Source: Volvariella volvacea V23 (lineage: Eukaryota; Basidiomycota; Agaricomycetes; Agaricales; Pluteaceae). From it: 64,000 nt of DNA. Shown in pieces: positions 45,701 through 57,383 of the stretch. Within the stretch, counting starts at the first letter, position 1; each line of letters opens with the position of its first letter. The notes under the pieces were generated by a model, which saw only the letters and a program-made list of their open reading frames with translations, ran no database searches and was not told the origin of the DNA. The translations under genes and the position numbers were made by a program. Location of the stretch: assembly GCA_000349905.1 (NCBI GenBank), contig KB722751.1, positions 144,405 through 208,404 of the forward strand, given 5' to 3'.

Positions 45701-48042
45701 ATCTCGACGCCTCAACTGATATCCTCATCAACTAGTGTCAATGTTATACCACTTCCAACGCCATCTGAAATATCCCACAATGGTACAACATCATCCAAGA
45801 TGTCTCGCTTCAAACGTCTTCGTGGTACATTGCGTGCTAAAACAAACCCAACGCTAGAGGAAGCTTTTCAATCCCAACCAATCTTGTCGCCGCCGGCTAC
45901 TCAAACCGCAGTCTACGACCCCAGTAAACTAAAGGCCCCTGGTGCCACGAGTGCAAGTGCGTCAGAAAGCAGATTCAAGTTGCCCCTACCAAGCCCCCCG
46001 GCCTCGGCTACCCCCGGACTCAAGGGATTCATGGCTAGATTCCGCTCCAAGCCCCGGGCCAATACGACAGAGGCAGCTCCAGTGACACCAGCTCCGGCAA
46101 TCCCGCCTCCGGTGCCATCTCAAGTATCGCCTCAACTACCACCAACACCTCCACGAAGCACTACTCTGAAGGAGGAAAGTGGTCAAACTTTGGATGAGCA
46201 ACCACAAGTTAGCTTGAATACGCCGCCCACTCAACCTTCCCAACTACCATCAGCGGATTCCCCGATCCCAGCTGTTCACACAAGTCATTCATCAACTGAC
46301 ACAACGGAGTCGTTGAAGGCCTTATTTGTTGCTGCATCGAATTTGGGATTGGATCAAGGTGAACTGAATGCTCTCGTAGCGCGTTCACATTCATCTTCAT
46401 CAAAGTCAACAGATTGGACGCTACTCTCCAAGAACCCCAGCCCAGCGAGTTCAGGGCAGACAACACAGGAAGACAGCAATGGTGCTGATAATACCGTCCC
46501 GAGCCTCCGTTCGGGTGAGCGGATTGTCGCGGATAAGCCATTGACAACTGAAGACCCTGGCAGGTCTGCACTGACTAGCACTATTCCAACTCGAGAGCAA
46601 ACCAATTCTAGCCGCTCGAGCTCACCAGCGGTACCACAACCACAGCAGCAATCACAATCCCAACTTCAGCACTCACCGAGCACGTCAACTGTGCGCAAGC
46701 GCTCGATTCGCAAGGGCGAGAATGGCCGGAGACCCCGAGAAGGCCAGGCGGACTACAACGCGGTCGTACGGCGGACAATTATCGTGCCCTCAGAATTGCC
46801 TCCAAATTTCGACCTTGCATCTCTTGTCAGCAAAGCCAACGCCCGACAAAAGAGGACCAGCGCAACTTCACTATCAGCTCGTTCAACACAAGACCGCTCG
46901 CCAACTCCACCCCCATCCAGGGCTCCCACCGGTCGCCGATTTTCAGTAGAAGAACCACCGCCAGTTCCGCTCGTTCCGAATGCTGTATCTAATCCCCTTA
47001 TTTATTCTGCCGCGACGGCCATGTCTTTGAGCAACACACCCGGAACAACTATTAACCAAGCACATCCCGACCCTCACGTTGCGCCTAGTTCAACATCGAC
47101 CCCTTATGACCCAATGTACGTTATTCACCTCAATTTTCAGACATGGCCACTTAATGGGATCTTTTCTCTTGATAATGGACGCCGCGTTGACACGGGCAGG
47201 TATGACTTTCTATCAGGGGCAAGTTTGGCGGGTGAGGATGAGGTGCCTGAAAGCTCCCAACGCCTTTCGCAGGGCGAAGGTCTGGAGGACCTTGAACCTG
47301 GAGTGCCTGCATTGGAACTTCTCGAGCTGGCTAATGGGGAAACAATCTGGTAACTAGGGCATTCCTATCTTCCGGCATCCTACTGATTTGACCGAACTTT
47401 CCTCTTTGTCGGTGCCTGATGTGCGGCATTCCTAACAGGCAAATTGTCAATGGGTTGCGGACAGATGAAGACGACGATGCTTATAATTCAAGAAACAGCT
47501 TTGCCTCTGAATATTCAACAAGAGAGAATGGAGATGGCAGTGCTGCTGGTGGAGGACTACAGGTGTTCGTCAAAGAGCATGGGCGAGCTAACTCCAAGGG
47601 TAGTGCCGCCTCCTTCCTTTCGCGTAAAAAGTACCCTCAGGGTAAATCACGTCCGGAGACCAAGGTGAGTAAAGAAAATACGTTTTTGTCCATCTTCCCT
47701 CATGTTCATCACCGCTAATGAACTTTGTCCCTTGTTACCTACCAACCTTCATCATATTCTTCCCAAACCTTATCTCCTTGGGCTTCAATTTTCTCAATCC
47801 CACAGGTGTACTACAGTTCCACGGCACAAATAGGACGTTTGATTGAGAATCTTTCACAAGGGATGGATGCAGGGTCCTTTAATTTCCTTCCAGCTCACCG
47901 TGTTCCTGATGCTGGTCATTCCAAGTCTTCGTCAGTTTCCACAACGGCAACAGATGCTATGCAATGGACAGTGGAAGAAAAAGTAGATCATATGTTCAGA
48001 ACCATCAATACACCGCCGCCACCACCACCGCAAGCTGCCTAA
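42763..48042 (+). CDS. Very large Ser/Pro-rich, mostly disordered protein (5' exon not resolved)
   Basis: The readable frame starts with HNNGSDALPELPPANDF, then after an intron (42839-42913) LSRRFSLLRPASGEP, AEQRARGAESQITEEEEDM. A disordered stretch follows, spanning 43.0-47.1 kb and over a thousand residues of SP/TP-rich sequence. Ordered-looking islands late in the protein are RKRSIRKGENGRRPREGQAD, YNAVVRRTIIVPSELPPNFD, LLELANGETIW, VNGLRTDEDDDAYNS, VYYSSTAQIGRLIENLSQGM and DAGSFNFLPAH. It ends with polyproline and TAA at 48040-48042. I recall no named family; the islands look like conserved motifs of a basidiomycete scaffold protein. No ATG lies in frame near the first exon, so a small upstream exon is missing. 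Confidence 0.72.
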
Positions 48043-48549
48043 TTTCTCTGCCTTAATAGATTGCGCTTTGCTTCCCTTCACACCCTATCGTAGCTGGTCA
48101 TCGTCTTGTTATCTTATTGGCATTCATTATCAATCCCCCAATCCCCCACGCCTATGCCCCATCGTGCGTTCTTATCATCCCTTGACTCCCCGAAATCTCC
48201 TGGTCTGTACAGTCACTTCTGCTGATCTAGTTCTTTCCCACTCATTCCACGACTCAGCTTATCTCCTTTATGCATACTAATCACCATTGCTCAAGTTCCT
48301 TTCTCGCATGCGCGCTTTATTGTCGTTTTGGGTACATAAATTTCGTTTGGCTCTACAGATATTGGGTTACGCTTGTTACGATGGTTATGAATCACTCGAC
48401 AGACGATTGACCAGATGAATGGGTCGTAATTACGGACAAAAATTAAATCCTTTTGGGTGATACCCGGTCCAAGAATGTTGCTGTTTTTAGTTATCCTTCT
48501 TTTTCACTTGCTCGTCTATGTACATGATCGCGGTCAGCAATTAATTCTA
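48043..48549. other. Convergent 3' spacer
   Basis: These 507 nt lie between the giant gene's stop and the stop of the minus-strand DUF6593 gene. They are pyrimidine-rich just after 48042 and AT-rich later, consistent with two 3' UTRs. No gene is seen. Confidence 0.4.
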
Positions 48550-50186
48550 TCATATGCCATACAAATCTACCCAGCGGTTCAAACACAACGCCAATAGAGC
48601 CTCCACCAGAAGGGTGTCATGAACAAAGGTGTACTGGAACAAACCGTAGGCAAAGCCTACATACGTGTTATGCGCACAGCGTTGGAATATGGCTATTCTG
48701 TCGTTATTCGACGCGTACAGCTGGAGATTGGGGATACCAGGTGCCACGAGGGTCAGTAAAACAATCGGAAGTGTTGTAGAGGCGTAACGGCATCAGAGGT
48801 GATCGTAGAGTTGGGCAACGAGATGCCGGAGTTGATTGGAAATGGAGTAAGCGAAACAGCACGAGGTCCAGGGAAATGAAATAGAGATGGCGAGCAAGGG
48901 CATTGAGGGAAAGGAAGTCACGGTAACCAGGAAAATACGGCAGGGAGCAGTAGGCACCCATGGCAGATTGGTGAATGGGATACCCGCCGATCAGAACGAG
49001 GGTGAAGGAAGAGGGTGAAGGTTTGAGAAGATAAAAGTTAGGTGAGTAAGCGACCGTAGGGCACATGGTCAGGTTTTCCACGCATGGACACACATAGAGA
49101 TGGTCCAAGGAAGTCCAGCACCAGCACATTTAAGCGGTCAGGTGAGGGTGGAGTTGGGTGGGCGACGTCCATACATCAGGTAAAATCAACGGCATGATTA
49201 TTTCGCCCCAAGGACAAGGGAAAATAGCAGGAGACGCAAGACACAAAAGGGCATAGCGGACAGCCAAGCCATGTGTGAAGACGTGTGTGCGGGATTGTGG
49301 GAGGGATAAAGTGTATAATTCAGTCTGGGTCGGAACCAGGAGAAAATGGACCTCTTCACGTACATCATAGGACGTTGGGTTGTCGCGGCACCTTCGCCAT
49401 TCAAATCTATTCCCGTCCGCGGATAGGAAAGCTCTGGCGCTAGACAAGCAAAGGGGAAAAGTCGGAGACCGGAGATCAGTTACCCAGTGACGGAATTGGC
49501 GTTTAGATAGATGGGGTGGACCGCAAGTTGTTCAAGACGAGTAGGGTCAGCCTTGGGCTGGACTGAACACATGACCCAAAGGAAGGGTGCCAGAGTAACG
49601 GACACGGTGGAAGGGAAGGGATGATTTACTTTGGGGTGCCACCGGCCAGCAGTAAATGGGACATTGGCAGCTGACGACTGCCAATGGTTACGCTGCCCAG
49701 ATGATTTCCTGGATTCCATTCAAGATGGGCGCAAATCTCCTTGTTGTTTCTGTATATCTGTCAATAAGGGTTATTGGGTTAGATCTCATTCGTCACAGGG
49801 ATTGTCCGAAAGGAGGTGAAATGTTCCGGGTAGGTGGATTTACGATCGTGGTTAGGTACAAGGGGAAAGGTGTTCCATAACTACACCATCGATGAAACGC
49901 ATAGAGTAAACTTGATTCTAGGCTGCCCTGTAGCGTAATGGCGCCAATTTGTACCCACCAGTGGTCGGCCATGCCTGGGGCCCGTGTTTGGGCGCTAACC
50001 ACAGTGACAGCCCATGGCGAGGAGGAGGGTGCAGGGAGCGCGGCGTACCGTTGTCCGTGTATTTGGCATAATGCCCCGATCTGCGGTTTCAAAGCAGAAG
50101 TAGACAGGCTTGACGTCTTCGCCAATGATGATGCAACAGCGTGGGTCGTCTCTGCCAGTAAAGAAAAGATTATAGGTGGTTGCCAT
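48550..50186 (-). CDS. DUF6593-type basidiomycete protein
   Basis: It starts MATTYNLFFTGRDDPRCCII at ATG 50186 and continues GEDVKPVYFCFETADRGIMPNTRTT. Separated short exons give SARAFLSADGNRFEWRRCRD and NPTSYD (about 49.4 kb). A last exon carries NNDRIAIFQRCAHNTYVG, QYTFVHDTLLVEALLALCLN and RWVDLYGI, stopping at 48550. The layout (beta-rich sandwich with a FEWRR core and a C-terminal helix LLLEALLAL) is that of the DUF6593 family I know from Agaricomycetes. The middle exons between 49.4 and 50.0 kb were not resolved. Function unknown. Confidence 0.72.
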
Positions 50187-51000
50187 TAATTGACTGGCAG
50201 GTGAAATAGTGTTCGAAGGAGTGCAGGATTGCTGGAGAGAAAGAGAGAAGACAAAAAGGAACCTTTGAAACGTTGCGATTTTTCTTTCTTATTACCGTGT
50301 TCTTGGGGTCACCGCTTTTATAATCTCCAGATCCACGCAATTCGTGATGAGCCCTGGAGGAGAATTCATCCTCCCTCCTTGGTTATCCATGACCCCTTAG
50401 TCAAAAACCCCGTTGTATGATAGGTGCCGCCTCCGGGATCATGGGAACATTATTATCGATAGTCGCTCAGGAAGGTAAGAAGCCGTCTGAGAGACCTAAG
50501 GTCTAGGTAAGGGATATGGTGTGTGGGGATGCGGTTTGATGGAGCAAACCGGCCGGGAATTTGAATGTGCAACCACGACATTGCGTTATTTCCTTGGTTT
50601 TTTTCTTGGACGGGTGTCGAATACAGGAAGAAACGATTGCTAGCATGGGCTTGCTTGCTAGCAATGCACGACACATTCGAATTGCGGATGGCCCCAGCCT
50701 CTGGACAGGAATCTGGGAAGAACTCGTCAAAACCACTGCCAACTAAAAGTTTAAAAGCCACTGGAAATCGCCGAACCAATGCCCAATGCAGCTCCCATCG
50801 TACCGGACACCTGGCTGTGGCCACGTTTTGCTATCGTGGCTTGTACCTTGCAGGCATGTTCCTTCCCAGTCGGATTGCAATTGCGATCATATGAGCATTA
50901 CCACGCCTCGTGCGACATCAACCTCGTTGATTACCATGGAAAGACAACCGCACAACCCCGTAACAATGTAAAATAGGAATGACATGTTCACGATAACGAA
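50187..51000. other. Spacer upstream of the DUF6593 gene
   Basis: These 814 nt contain only overlapping, motif-free open frames on both strands (for example 50453-50824 minus, 50565-50894 plus). They probably include the DUF6593 promoter and the 3' end of the BTB transcript. No RNA gene or repeat was recognised. Confidence 0.35.
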
Positions 51001-52375
51001 TTATGAGTTGACTTTCCAAAGGGGGCGCTTCTTCAGTTTCCGGGTAACATGGACCGCACTTCCTCCGAAATTAGTACCTCCTCCAAACGCAAGCACCACG
51101 GTTTCCTCTGCTCCCGTTCCTCGTGCGATGCCATGTTTCCTCAATTCAATAGCATCTTTCGCAAATTTAAATCTCGCTTGGTCGGTACCTATTGCATTCA
51201 ATGTCAGTCGCAGGGACTGATGGGATTGGGAGAAGAAGACTCGACGGCGCGCACCAATTTGGAATGTCGGTGATTCAACCGCGGTTTTGAACATCTCGAA
51301 CGGGACAAGCGAAAAGACGTGGAGGAGTACGTCTCGACCTTGTGACCCGTCTAGAACACCCGGCAACGTGACCACGAGGAAGTGAAATACATCGTCCCTC
51401 AGTTTTTGTGCGTAGAGTCCAAAAATAGAGGGCTGGGGAAGCTCTGGGGCGGTGGTGCCCTCTTTTTGTGACGCTGAAGGAAGGGACTCCAAGAACTCCA
51501 CCCAGCTGCTAATTGATTCGACTGACAATGACTGCCGGCAAGCTTCGTATGCATACTGACAGAGGTCCTCCATACCCCCTAATAAGCAACCTGCTGCCAG
51601 CACGGCTCGCGCGTTCTCGGGTCGAATAAGATTAAGGGAAACAGCAGAATATAGATACCCCAGAGCTGTATAGTTTCGTGAACGTTTACATAATAAGCAT
51701 ACCAAGAAAAACCCCAGTACAATAATACATACCGATGGCAAAACCCTGCATTGGTTCCCAAGGCGTTCAGCAAATGCGAGGCACCGGCCGCCCATGAAGT
51801 TACCTACCTCTTGCGTTATTTCTGGCTCCTGATCGAGATTTACATAGATGGTTCGTTGACCATTTCCCTGTGGTGTGGTTGACATCAAGTGCGCGAGATA
51901 TGGTGAACGTGATAATATAATTGCATGAAGACGGTAGATAGTTTGGTGTACATGCTAGTGATTATACGCATCAGCCTTACGCAGAGTGAAACGAGCAAGT
52001 GACGTACCAGCACGGTATCTGCATAGTTCTGAGGTATGCAGAAGAGACTCAGACGACCTGGACATATAGTTTGGCGCCTTGGACTTACACCCGTTTGGAA
52101 GCCTGAATGGTACAAGTGGTGGATAATCTCTTCGTTGTGGGATTGGTATGGGCGGCTGAGTTCCACCAGAGAATGGTCAATCGACACCCGACTGGATGCA
52201 GAGTTATAGAAACCCACTATTCGTATCCATTGGCTGGGTGGGCGGATGATGGGAGACTATCCATCCCGTCGTACGAGTCCACCACGGACCTGGCACCCTC
52301 ACTGCGCTGAGAGGCGCCATTGAGTGAAGTTGGGGCGTGACCGTTGAGTGAAGAGGTCGAAGGCAACGACGACAT
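51001..52375 (-). CDS. BTB/POZ-domain protein
   Basis: It probably starts MSSLPSTSSLNGHAPTS at ATG 52375. A later exon reads LVELSRPYQSHNEEIIHHLY and HSGFQTG, followed by a short exon with YADTV, the first BTB strand/helix. The next has STTPQGNGQRTIYVNLDQEP, then LGYLYSAVSLNLIRPENARA, VLAAGCLLGGMEDLCQYAY. This is the BTB core followed by a BACK-like helical part (SSWVEFLESLPS, LYAQKLRDDVFHFLV). The tail is basic and ends LKKRPLWKVNS at 51001. BTB proteins often bridge targets to Cul3 ligases. Exon joins in the 51.7-52.2 kb region, including the first acceptor, are uncertain. Confidence 0.75.
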
Positions 52376-52535
52376 TATTTCTAAAGTTCAAAAGCAGATA
52401 TACAGAGCAAGCGGAAGCAATTAGGAGGGGAATGTGGGGAATAGAGGCAACCTGAAAACAAACGACCAGAGCGCCTTTCTCGGTCACGCATACGTCACAC
52501 CGCGTCCAGTCACGTTTAGTCTGAGCAAGTCTACA

Positions 52536-53443
52536 TCAATACAAGCACCATTCAAGCATATCATTTAATGTTAGGATTCTCCCATAAGTGCCATCCGAGT
52601 CGACGTGCGATTCAGCCTCTCCAGCCTCCTTCATGCAAACAAATTTCGCCATCAGGTTGTTTGTTATCCCCTTCGATGCTGCAGCGCGTCCCTGAATTGG
52701 TGGGTAAAGTGGCGGCGGACTGGAATAGCGCGTTGGTGTGGCTGGGTCCAACGATTCTATGATCTAGATCATCCGTTTGTCCACGTCAGTCCACATTACG
52801 CGTACACAGGTCGTTGCAGTGTCAATAAGAGGTCAACGAACCATATGTGATCTGTCCGACGCAAAGTGTTCGACATATTGCTGTCCGGGAACCACCCTGA
52901 ACAAGCTGCGGAGATAACAGATCAGCGAGACGCAAGGATAAAGCTCATCGACTTGCCTTTGTACCTTGTCGTCGACCCACCTCGAGAACGTTTGACACAA
53001 GTAATCTAGAAACAGCAACTCGTATGAAATAGACCACTAGCAAATTTCTCTGATACAAACCAACAAGGGAGGTGGGTGCTTGTAGTCAAAGTCATACACC
53101 CAGGTTCGAGATTCCCCCGTTCGCGCCGGCGTGCCCTCACCCCCTGTACCCTTTAGTCTCAAGACAAGGACAACATGATAATCCCACACAACAGGGCTGT
53201 CTTCATCTCTCGCTAGTTTCTGCTGCCACAATGCGACCTGCGACGATTGTCAGTTGCTTCCAGTGATTTCATCCGTCGACGAACCGTCTTTGAGTGATTG
53301 GATATGAAGATCACAAAGGGTTCCCAGTCCGCAGATGCGCGTACGTCCTCAAGAAAGTGCTTGCATAGAAGATATACGTTCTCCTCGCAATAACAAGATG
53401 TGTAGATGCTGTTCGACGGGAGAGGTGGTGGTAATGGCACCAT
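52536..53443 (-). CDS. NTAQ1: Protein N-terminal glutamine amidohydrolase
   Basis: It starts MVPLPPPLPSNSIYTSCYCE at ATG 53443; the catalytic Cys is residue 19 of the CYCEEN motif. Further exons give DSPVVWDYHVVLVLRLKG (catalytic His), TWVYDFD (catalytic Asp), YVSQTFSRWVDDK-like sequence, FRVVPGQQYVEHFASDRSHM and an end block LTLNDMLEWCLY. This order matches NTAQ1/Tungus. The enzyme converts N-terminal Gln to Glu and so feeds the Arg/N-degron pathway. Five short exons are split by small introns. S. cerevisiae uses the unrelated NTA1, so the presence of NTAQ1 here is of some comparative interest. Confidence 0.9.
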
Positions 53444-53604
53444 AAGACCTTATAAGGTATCTTTCAATTAATTTTGATAATGGGAAACGCTGGCCATTGT
53501 GACGTATCTAATTGACTATTCCATCCTCCAGTGCAATTGAATCGACACAGCAAGAGCTAAGGCATCACGTACACAAAAAAGATATACAAGACGAGCGGAG
53601 CGAG

Positions 53605-53764
53605 ATGAAGAAAGAAGGGTATGTTATTCGGTTTTGTCTTTTCGACCTCTCTTGGAAGTATCCACTCCAGAAGCTCACAATACAGTATCCCCAAAAATCG
53701 TCCAGCAGTGAAAGAAGCTTCCTCGACAGCAATGGAATGGTATACGAAGCTATATCCGGGGTAA
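53605..53764 (+). CDS. Tentative short spliced gene
   Basis: A canonical intron (GTATGT...CTCCAG, 53619-53670) joins MKKEG to SSQYSIPKNRPAVKEASSTA and MEWYTKLYPG, stopping at 53762-53764. The frame is open upstream to about 53512 (SSAIESTQQELRHHVHKKD), but only a TTG lies there, so a further 5' exon is likely. The spliced peptide looks protein-like and the intron is textbook, but I do not recognise it. Confidence 0.33.
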
Positions 53765-53855
53765 CGGATTCGAATCAGGCCACCGCTTTCATTTCCTCGA
53801 TTACGAGACCGAGGAGAACACCCCCATATATTCGAGCAGGAGGCGGCTAGAACGG

Positions 53856-54371
53856 CTATTGCTTCTTAACGAAGCTAAGATTCCCGCTCATACCCCGCTG
53901 CTGTCCCTTCTTTTTTAGCACAAGATCCGGGGAAGCTGCTTCCTGCCTAAATGGCACGAAAATAGGTGGCTTTCTGGGCTTGGGGGGCAAATTCGACTGT
54001 TGCGATTTGCTATGTGCGTTCGATGCGTCCAAGGGTGACGAGTTAGAATCGTGGGTCAGGGTTGTGTTCATAGCCGCGTATGGTATTGCCCGAGGTGAAT
54101 GTATCGGCGGGTTGCTGTACATTGACGAGGAGCTCTGAGCGGATGTCGAGGAAGATATAGATTGAGACGAGGAGGGTGACGAGGATGTGGAGATGTCCTC
54201 GTTTCCGGAACACATTGGCTCGAAGTCATCGTGTGGTGCGCTGTCTTGTTTGCGAGGGATGGGGATTGGATATTGGGAAGGAGGGGGAGGCGGGGCCATA
54301 AGACCGGATATATTGGTGAATGGATGCGTGGCGAATGGGTCAAAGCCCTCGAGCAACGATGATGGAGACAT
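53856..54371 (-). CDS. Ser/Pro-rich hypothetical protein, 171 aa
   Basis: A single exon starts at ATG 54371 (MSPSSLLEGFDPFATHPF) and stops at 53856. The middle is a serine tract (STSSSPSSSQSISSSTS), and the C-terminus is basic and more ordered (LPPKPRKPPIFVPFRQEAAS, PDLVLKKKGQQRG, LSFVKKQ). The PPKPRKPPIFVPFR patch looks like a conserved short linear motif. No domain or membrane segment is present. Family not recognised. Confidence 0.58.
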   Translation of the reverse strand: MSPSSLLEGFDPFATHPFTNISGLMAPPPPPSQYPIPIPRKQDSAPHDDFEPMCSGNEDISTSSSPSSSQSISSSTSAQSSSSMYSNPPIHSPRAIPYAAMNTTLTHDSNSSPLDASNAHSKSQQSNLPPKPRKPPIFVPFRQEAASPDLVLKKKGQQRGMSGNLSFVKKQ

Positions 54372-56104
54372 TTCGTCGTCGTGTTTTTAGTTTGAGTTGG
54401 TGAGGAAGTAATGTGGACAGCAGCAACGGAAAGTTCGCCTGTTCCGGAGTTGGTGGGTATTTGTGGGGATATAACGAGGGGGTCAGCTGACAATGCTGTG
54501 GATGAGGAGAGAAACTCGAACTTTGGCCCAGAACGAGGAAGGATCGCGCTTTTATGGAGTCTGGGGCAATGGATGGGATATTAGCGAATACGGCCGGTTT
54601 AAATGGACAAACCCCGGCGGATCATAAGTATGATCACATACAAATACACTTTATGCTTTGAGTTATTATTACGGCTTCGGGTCATATACTCGACTGTACG
54701 CTCGCTGCATGATAACAGCAGCCTCAAACTCCCTTGTCTTGCCCTTCAAAGGAATGTTTCTATCCTTTAACAAAGGCATCTATCTAGAATATCTTGGCCC
54801 TTCTTTGCAGGCTGAGAACTCGCTCGGAGGTCGTGTTGTGCAACCACATTTGTTGCTGCACACAAGATCGAGATGCTCCCCTGGAGAATCCTCGGGCGAC
54901 CTTCTATTGCCTCCTTCGACTTCCTCTGGACTTGTTTTCACGTGTTCGTAAAAGCATAAATGTTACTGCCCCCAAGTCGTATGATAACACGCTCGTTCGA
55001 CGAGCAGCAATCAACCGAAAAGACATGGGTAACTTCTGCAAATGAGATGTACAACAGTGCAATGTTCGCGGGAGAAACAATGTGCATGGGCGCGCTGCAA
55101 ATATAGTCGGTGCTGATCTCATGGAACTTTGGCTGACAGGCCCGCTGGCAGGGTGCTGTTGTCTATGCCACCCTTGGCGATGGAAAAGAAGATGTAGGTT
55201 CATATCCTCGTTTAGTGGGTCAGGTGACCCTCGGACACAGATGGATTGACGGCGAGGTGCCTTATCCACGTCCTGGACACTTCGCAAGTGGCATCCAACA
55301 TTCAAGCAAGTAATGACCGGTTGACAGAACCATGCGAATGCAATATGCGCGCGCTGAGCTTATTGTCGCCGAGGTCATATATAAATAATATGCCCCAACT
55401 TTTGTGCATGCTCATCCACAAGTAGAGAAGGGTCAACTCACGCCATGGCCATGGTCTGTGTAACCCCAGGACGAGTCACGGCGTTCATCAAGCCGCGCTG
55501 CAGCACTTACGAACAGGTTCTTGCTTCTCCTGACACACCAAGTGCCCATCAAAGTCACTCGCCTTCCCATTCACATTCCCACTCTCCTCGGAGGCAGTGG
55601 CACGGGAGTATCGATTCCTTCACACCCCAGCAAACAACTTGTTGATGCTCCGCATTTGACTTTGAGTCAGAAATAGCAAGAACTCTGGCGCCTGGGTATC
55701 GTCACCCCGTGTGGAGTAAACTTCGCTCCTGAGAACCTCCACTCATCTTTTACGTCCTGCCACCCACCCTTGTGTCTGTATTACAGGTACAGAGCGGAGG
55801 CATCCTGGTACGGCCGGAACTCGAGCCATCAACTCGCCCGTGGCGCAGGTTCGTCCAAGTCGTTAACCAACTTCATCAACATGCTTCACTCTAGTTTCTG
55901 AATGCTGAAATCGACATGCGTTTCCTGCATGGGCATGAACAACTCTGACCATCAGAATCGGGGCCTGGATTGAAGTTTATGGGTCCTGAAGCAAATGAGT
56001 ATATGTAGGGTGAGACTTTGATGAGAAGAGACAAAGGTGCAGCTCAGGAGTGTACAAGGCAAGGGTCACAGAAAGCATTGGATAAGCTCTATTAGGCGAC
56101 ATTA
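54372..56104. other. 1.7-kb region without a supported gene
   Basis: This is the longest gene-poor stretch of the window. It holds only short motif-free open frames, such as 54904-55305 on minus and 55445-55645 on plus, the latter with a Ser/His repeat (SHSPSHSHSHSP). An E-box, CACGTG, is at 54939-54944. No transposon remnant, repeat, tRNA or rRNA was recognised. A long non-coding transcript or a fast-evolving gene cannot be excluded. Confidence 0.35.
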
Positions 56105-57251
56105 TTAATGATTAGATAGCAGACATGCTACACTACCCAGCTGGCGTCTAATATCTTGGTAATCCACATCGTGCGCTATTTTCAATTATGAGGTTCAATA
56201 GCAAGTGAACACAAGAAAGGTGGCTTACTGTCTTCTACTTCTCCCCATCTTTCTATCTGGCTGTCCACCTCTACTGATGCAGCTTTTGCAGCCTCTTCAA
56301 CGGTAAGATGCTTCTTCACTAGGGCCAGGCCAATGATGAAGGATTTGGTGGCATAGGTTGCACGCTCCATTGCTACCAAGATGAATTAGTAATTAAGACT
56401 TCATTCAATGTGGATCCGTCGTACCGGCCATCTGCCATGCATCAAAGCCCTTGAGTGCGGCCTTTAATTTAGCCTTTGTAGCCGCTGGTTGCTCATTAAA
56501 CAATATTGACCCTGCTTTCTTTACTTCAACGTCAAAGGTCTCCTGCACCCATTGCAACAATGGGTCCCAGTGTTGTTCTTGTAGTCGTACGAGTGGCGGG
56601 GGATCATCTTGATAGAAACTAAAGCAAGTTTAAGGTGAAGGCGCTGGAAGAAATTCCAAAAAGTGCTCACCATATTGTATCGGTGTCAAGGTATTTGATC
56701 AATGCCTCTCTGACCTGCTCGCGTGACTCTTCGCTTTGCATTGCGTCGATAGCTCTAGCTGCGAGAGAGGTCTGCAATAATGTCAGTGTATGCGTGTGCA
56801 GTTTAGCAAGGAGCTTGCCATTGGTAGTGCATGTGGCTTCAGGAAAGTCTCTTGGTGATCCCATTCTGCGGCAATGAGTGTAGCCAAAAGTGATTTGTTC
56901 TTGGGAAGGAGGAGTGGCCTGCCACCGGGAGTTTTCAATGGTCGGTTATCCAAAGTAACTGCATATGAACCATCGCGCGTTGCAATGCCGACATCTTTCC
57001 AGAATCTCTTCAGAGTTGCTTCAGCCCCTGTGCGATATCGAGGTCAATGCATCTGGCCAACCCGAAGACGACGTGCACTTACTGTTCGTTTCTGTGACGG
57101 GTGGTCCATCGGGGGTTGCGGCTGCGGCTGCAGCCTGCAGCCTCCGTGCTGAGTGGTGCAGAAAAGCTGCAGGCGTCGGGGAGAGCCTCTTCAAGGAGAA
57201 TATGAGATGAGTCGAGGGAGCATAGTGTCGAAGTAACGCGCCTGGCCACAT
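56105..57251 (-). CDS. ATP12: Mitochondrial F1-ATPase assembly factor ATP12
   Basis: ATG 57251 gives a basic, Ala-rich mitochondrial presequence (MWPGALLRHYAPSTHLIFSL, HHSARRLQAAAAAA). Exons then read RFWKDVGIAT, TLDNRPLKTPGGRPLLLPKN, AEWDHQE, then ARAIDAMQSEESREQVREAL, KYLDTDTIW, TYATKSFIIGLALVKKHLTV, EEAAKAASVEVDSQIERWGE and VED. The last exon reads HDVDYQDIRRQLGSVACLLS to NH-stop (56105-56107). ATP12 chaperones the F1 alpha subunit. The coding exons are short with several introns. It is divergent from MSH3, 132 nt away. Confidence 0.9.
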
Positions 57252-57383
57252 TCCCGAAGTGTCCAACTGACGCAACACCCAAAACTTGCCAGATTCCGTG
57301 TTAAAAATCACGTGATCCGGAGGTAAAATCCAAAAAGGAAAGCTGGCTGCCTCATTACTCGACCCCGCGACGCGCTCGACGTG
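57252..57383. promoter_or_regulatory. Divergent promoter ATP12/MSH3 with ATCACGTGAT palindrome
   Basis: These 132 nt between start codons contain a 10-base perfect palindrome, ATCACGTGAT (57307-57316), an extended E-box that could serve both genes. No TATA box is visible. Confidence 0.5.

Noticed and set aside
53096..53116. tRNA B-box-like GGTTCGAGATTCC
   Set aside because: No matching A box or cloverleaf; it lies within the NTAQ1 gene.
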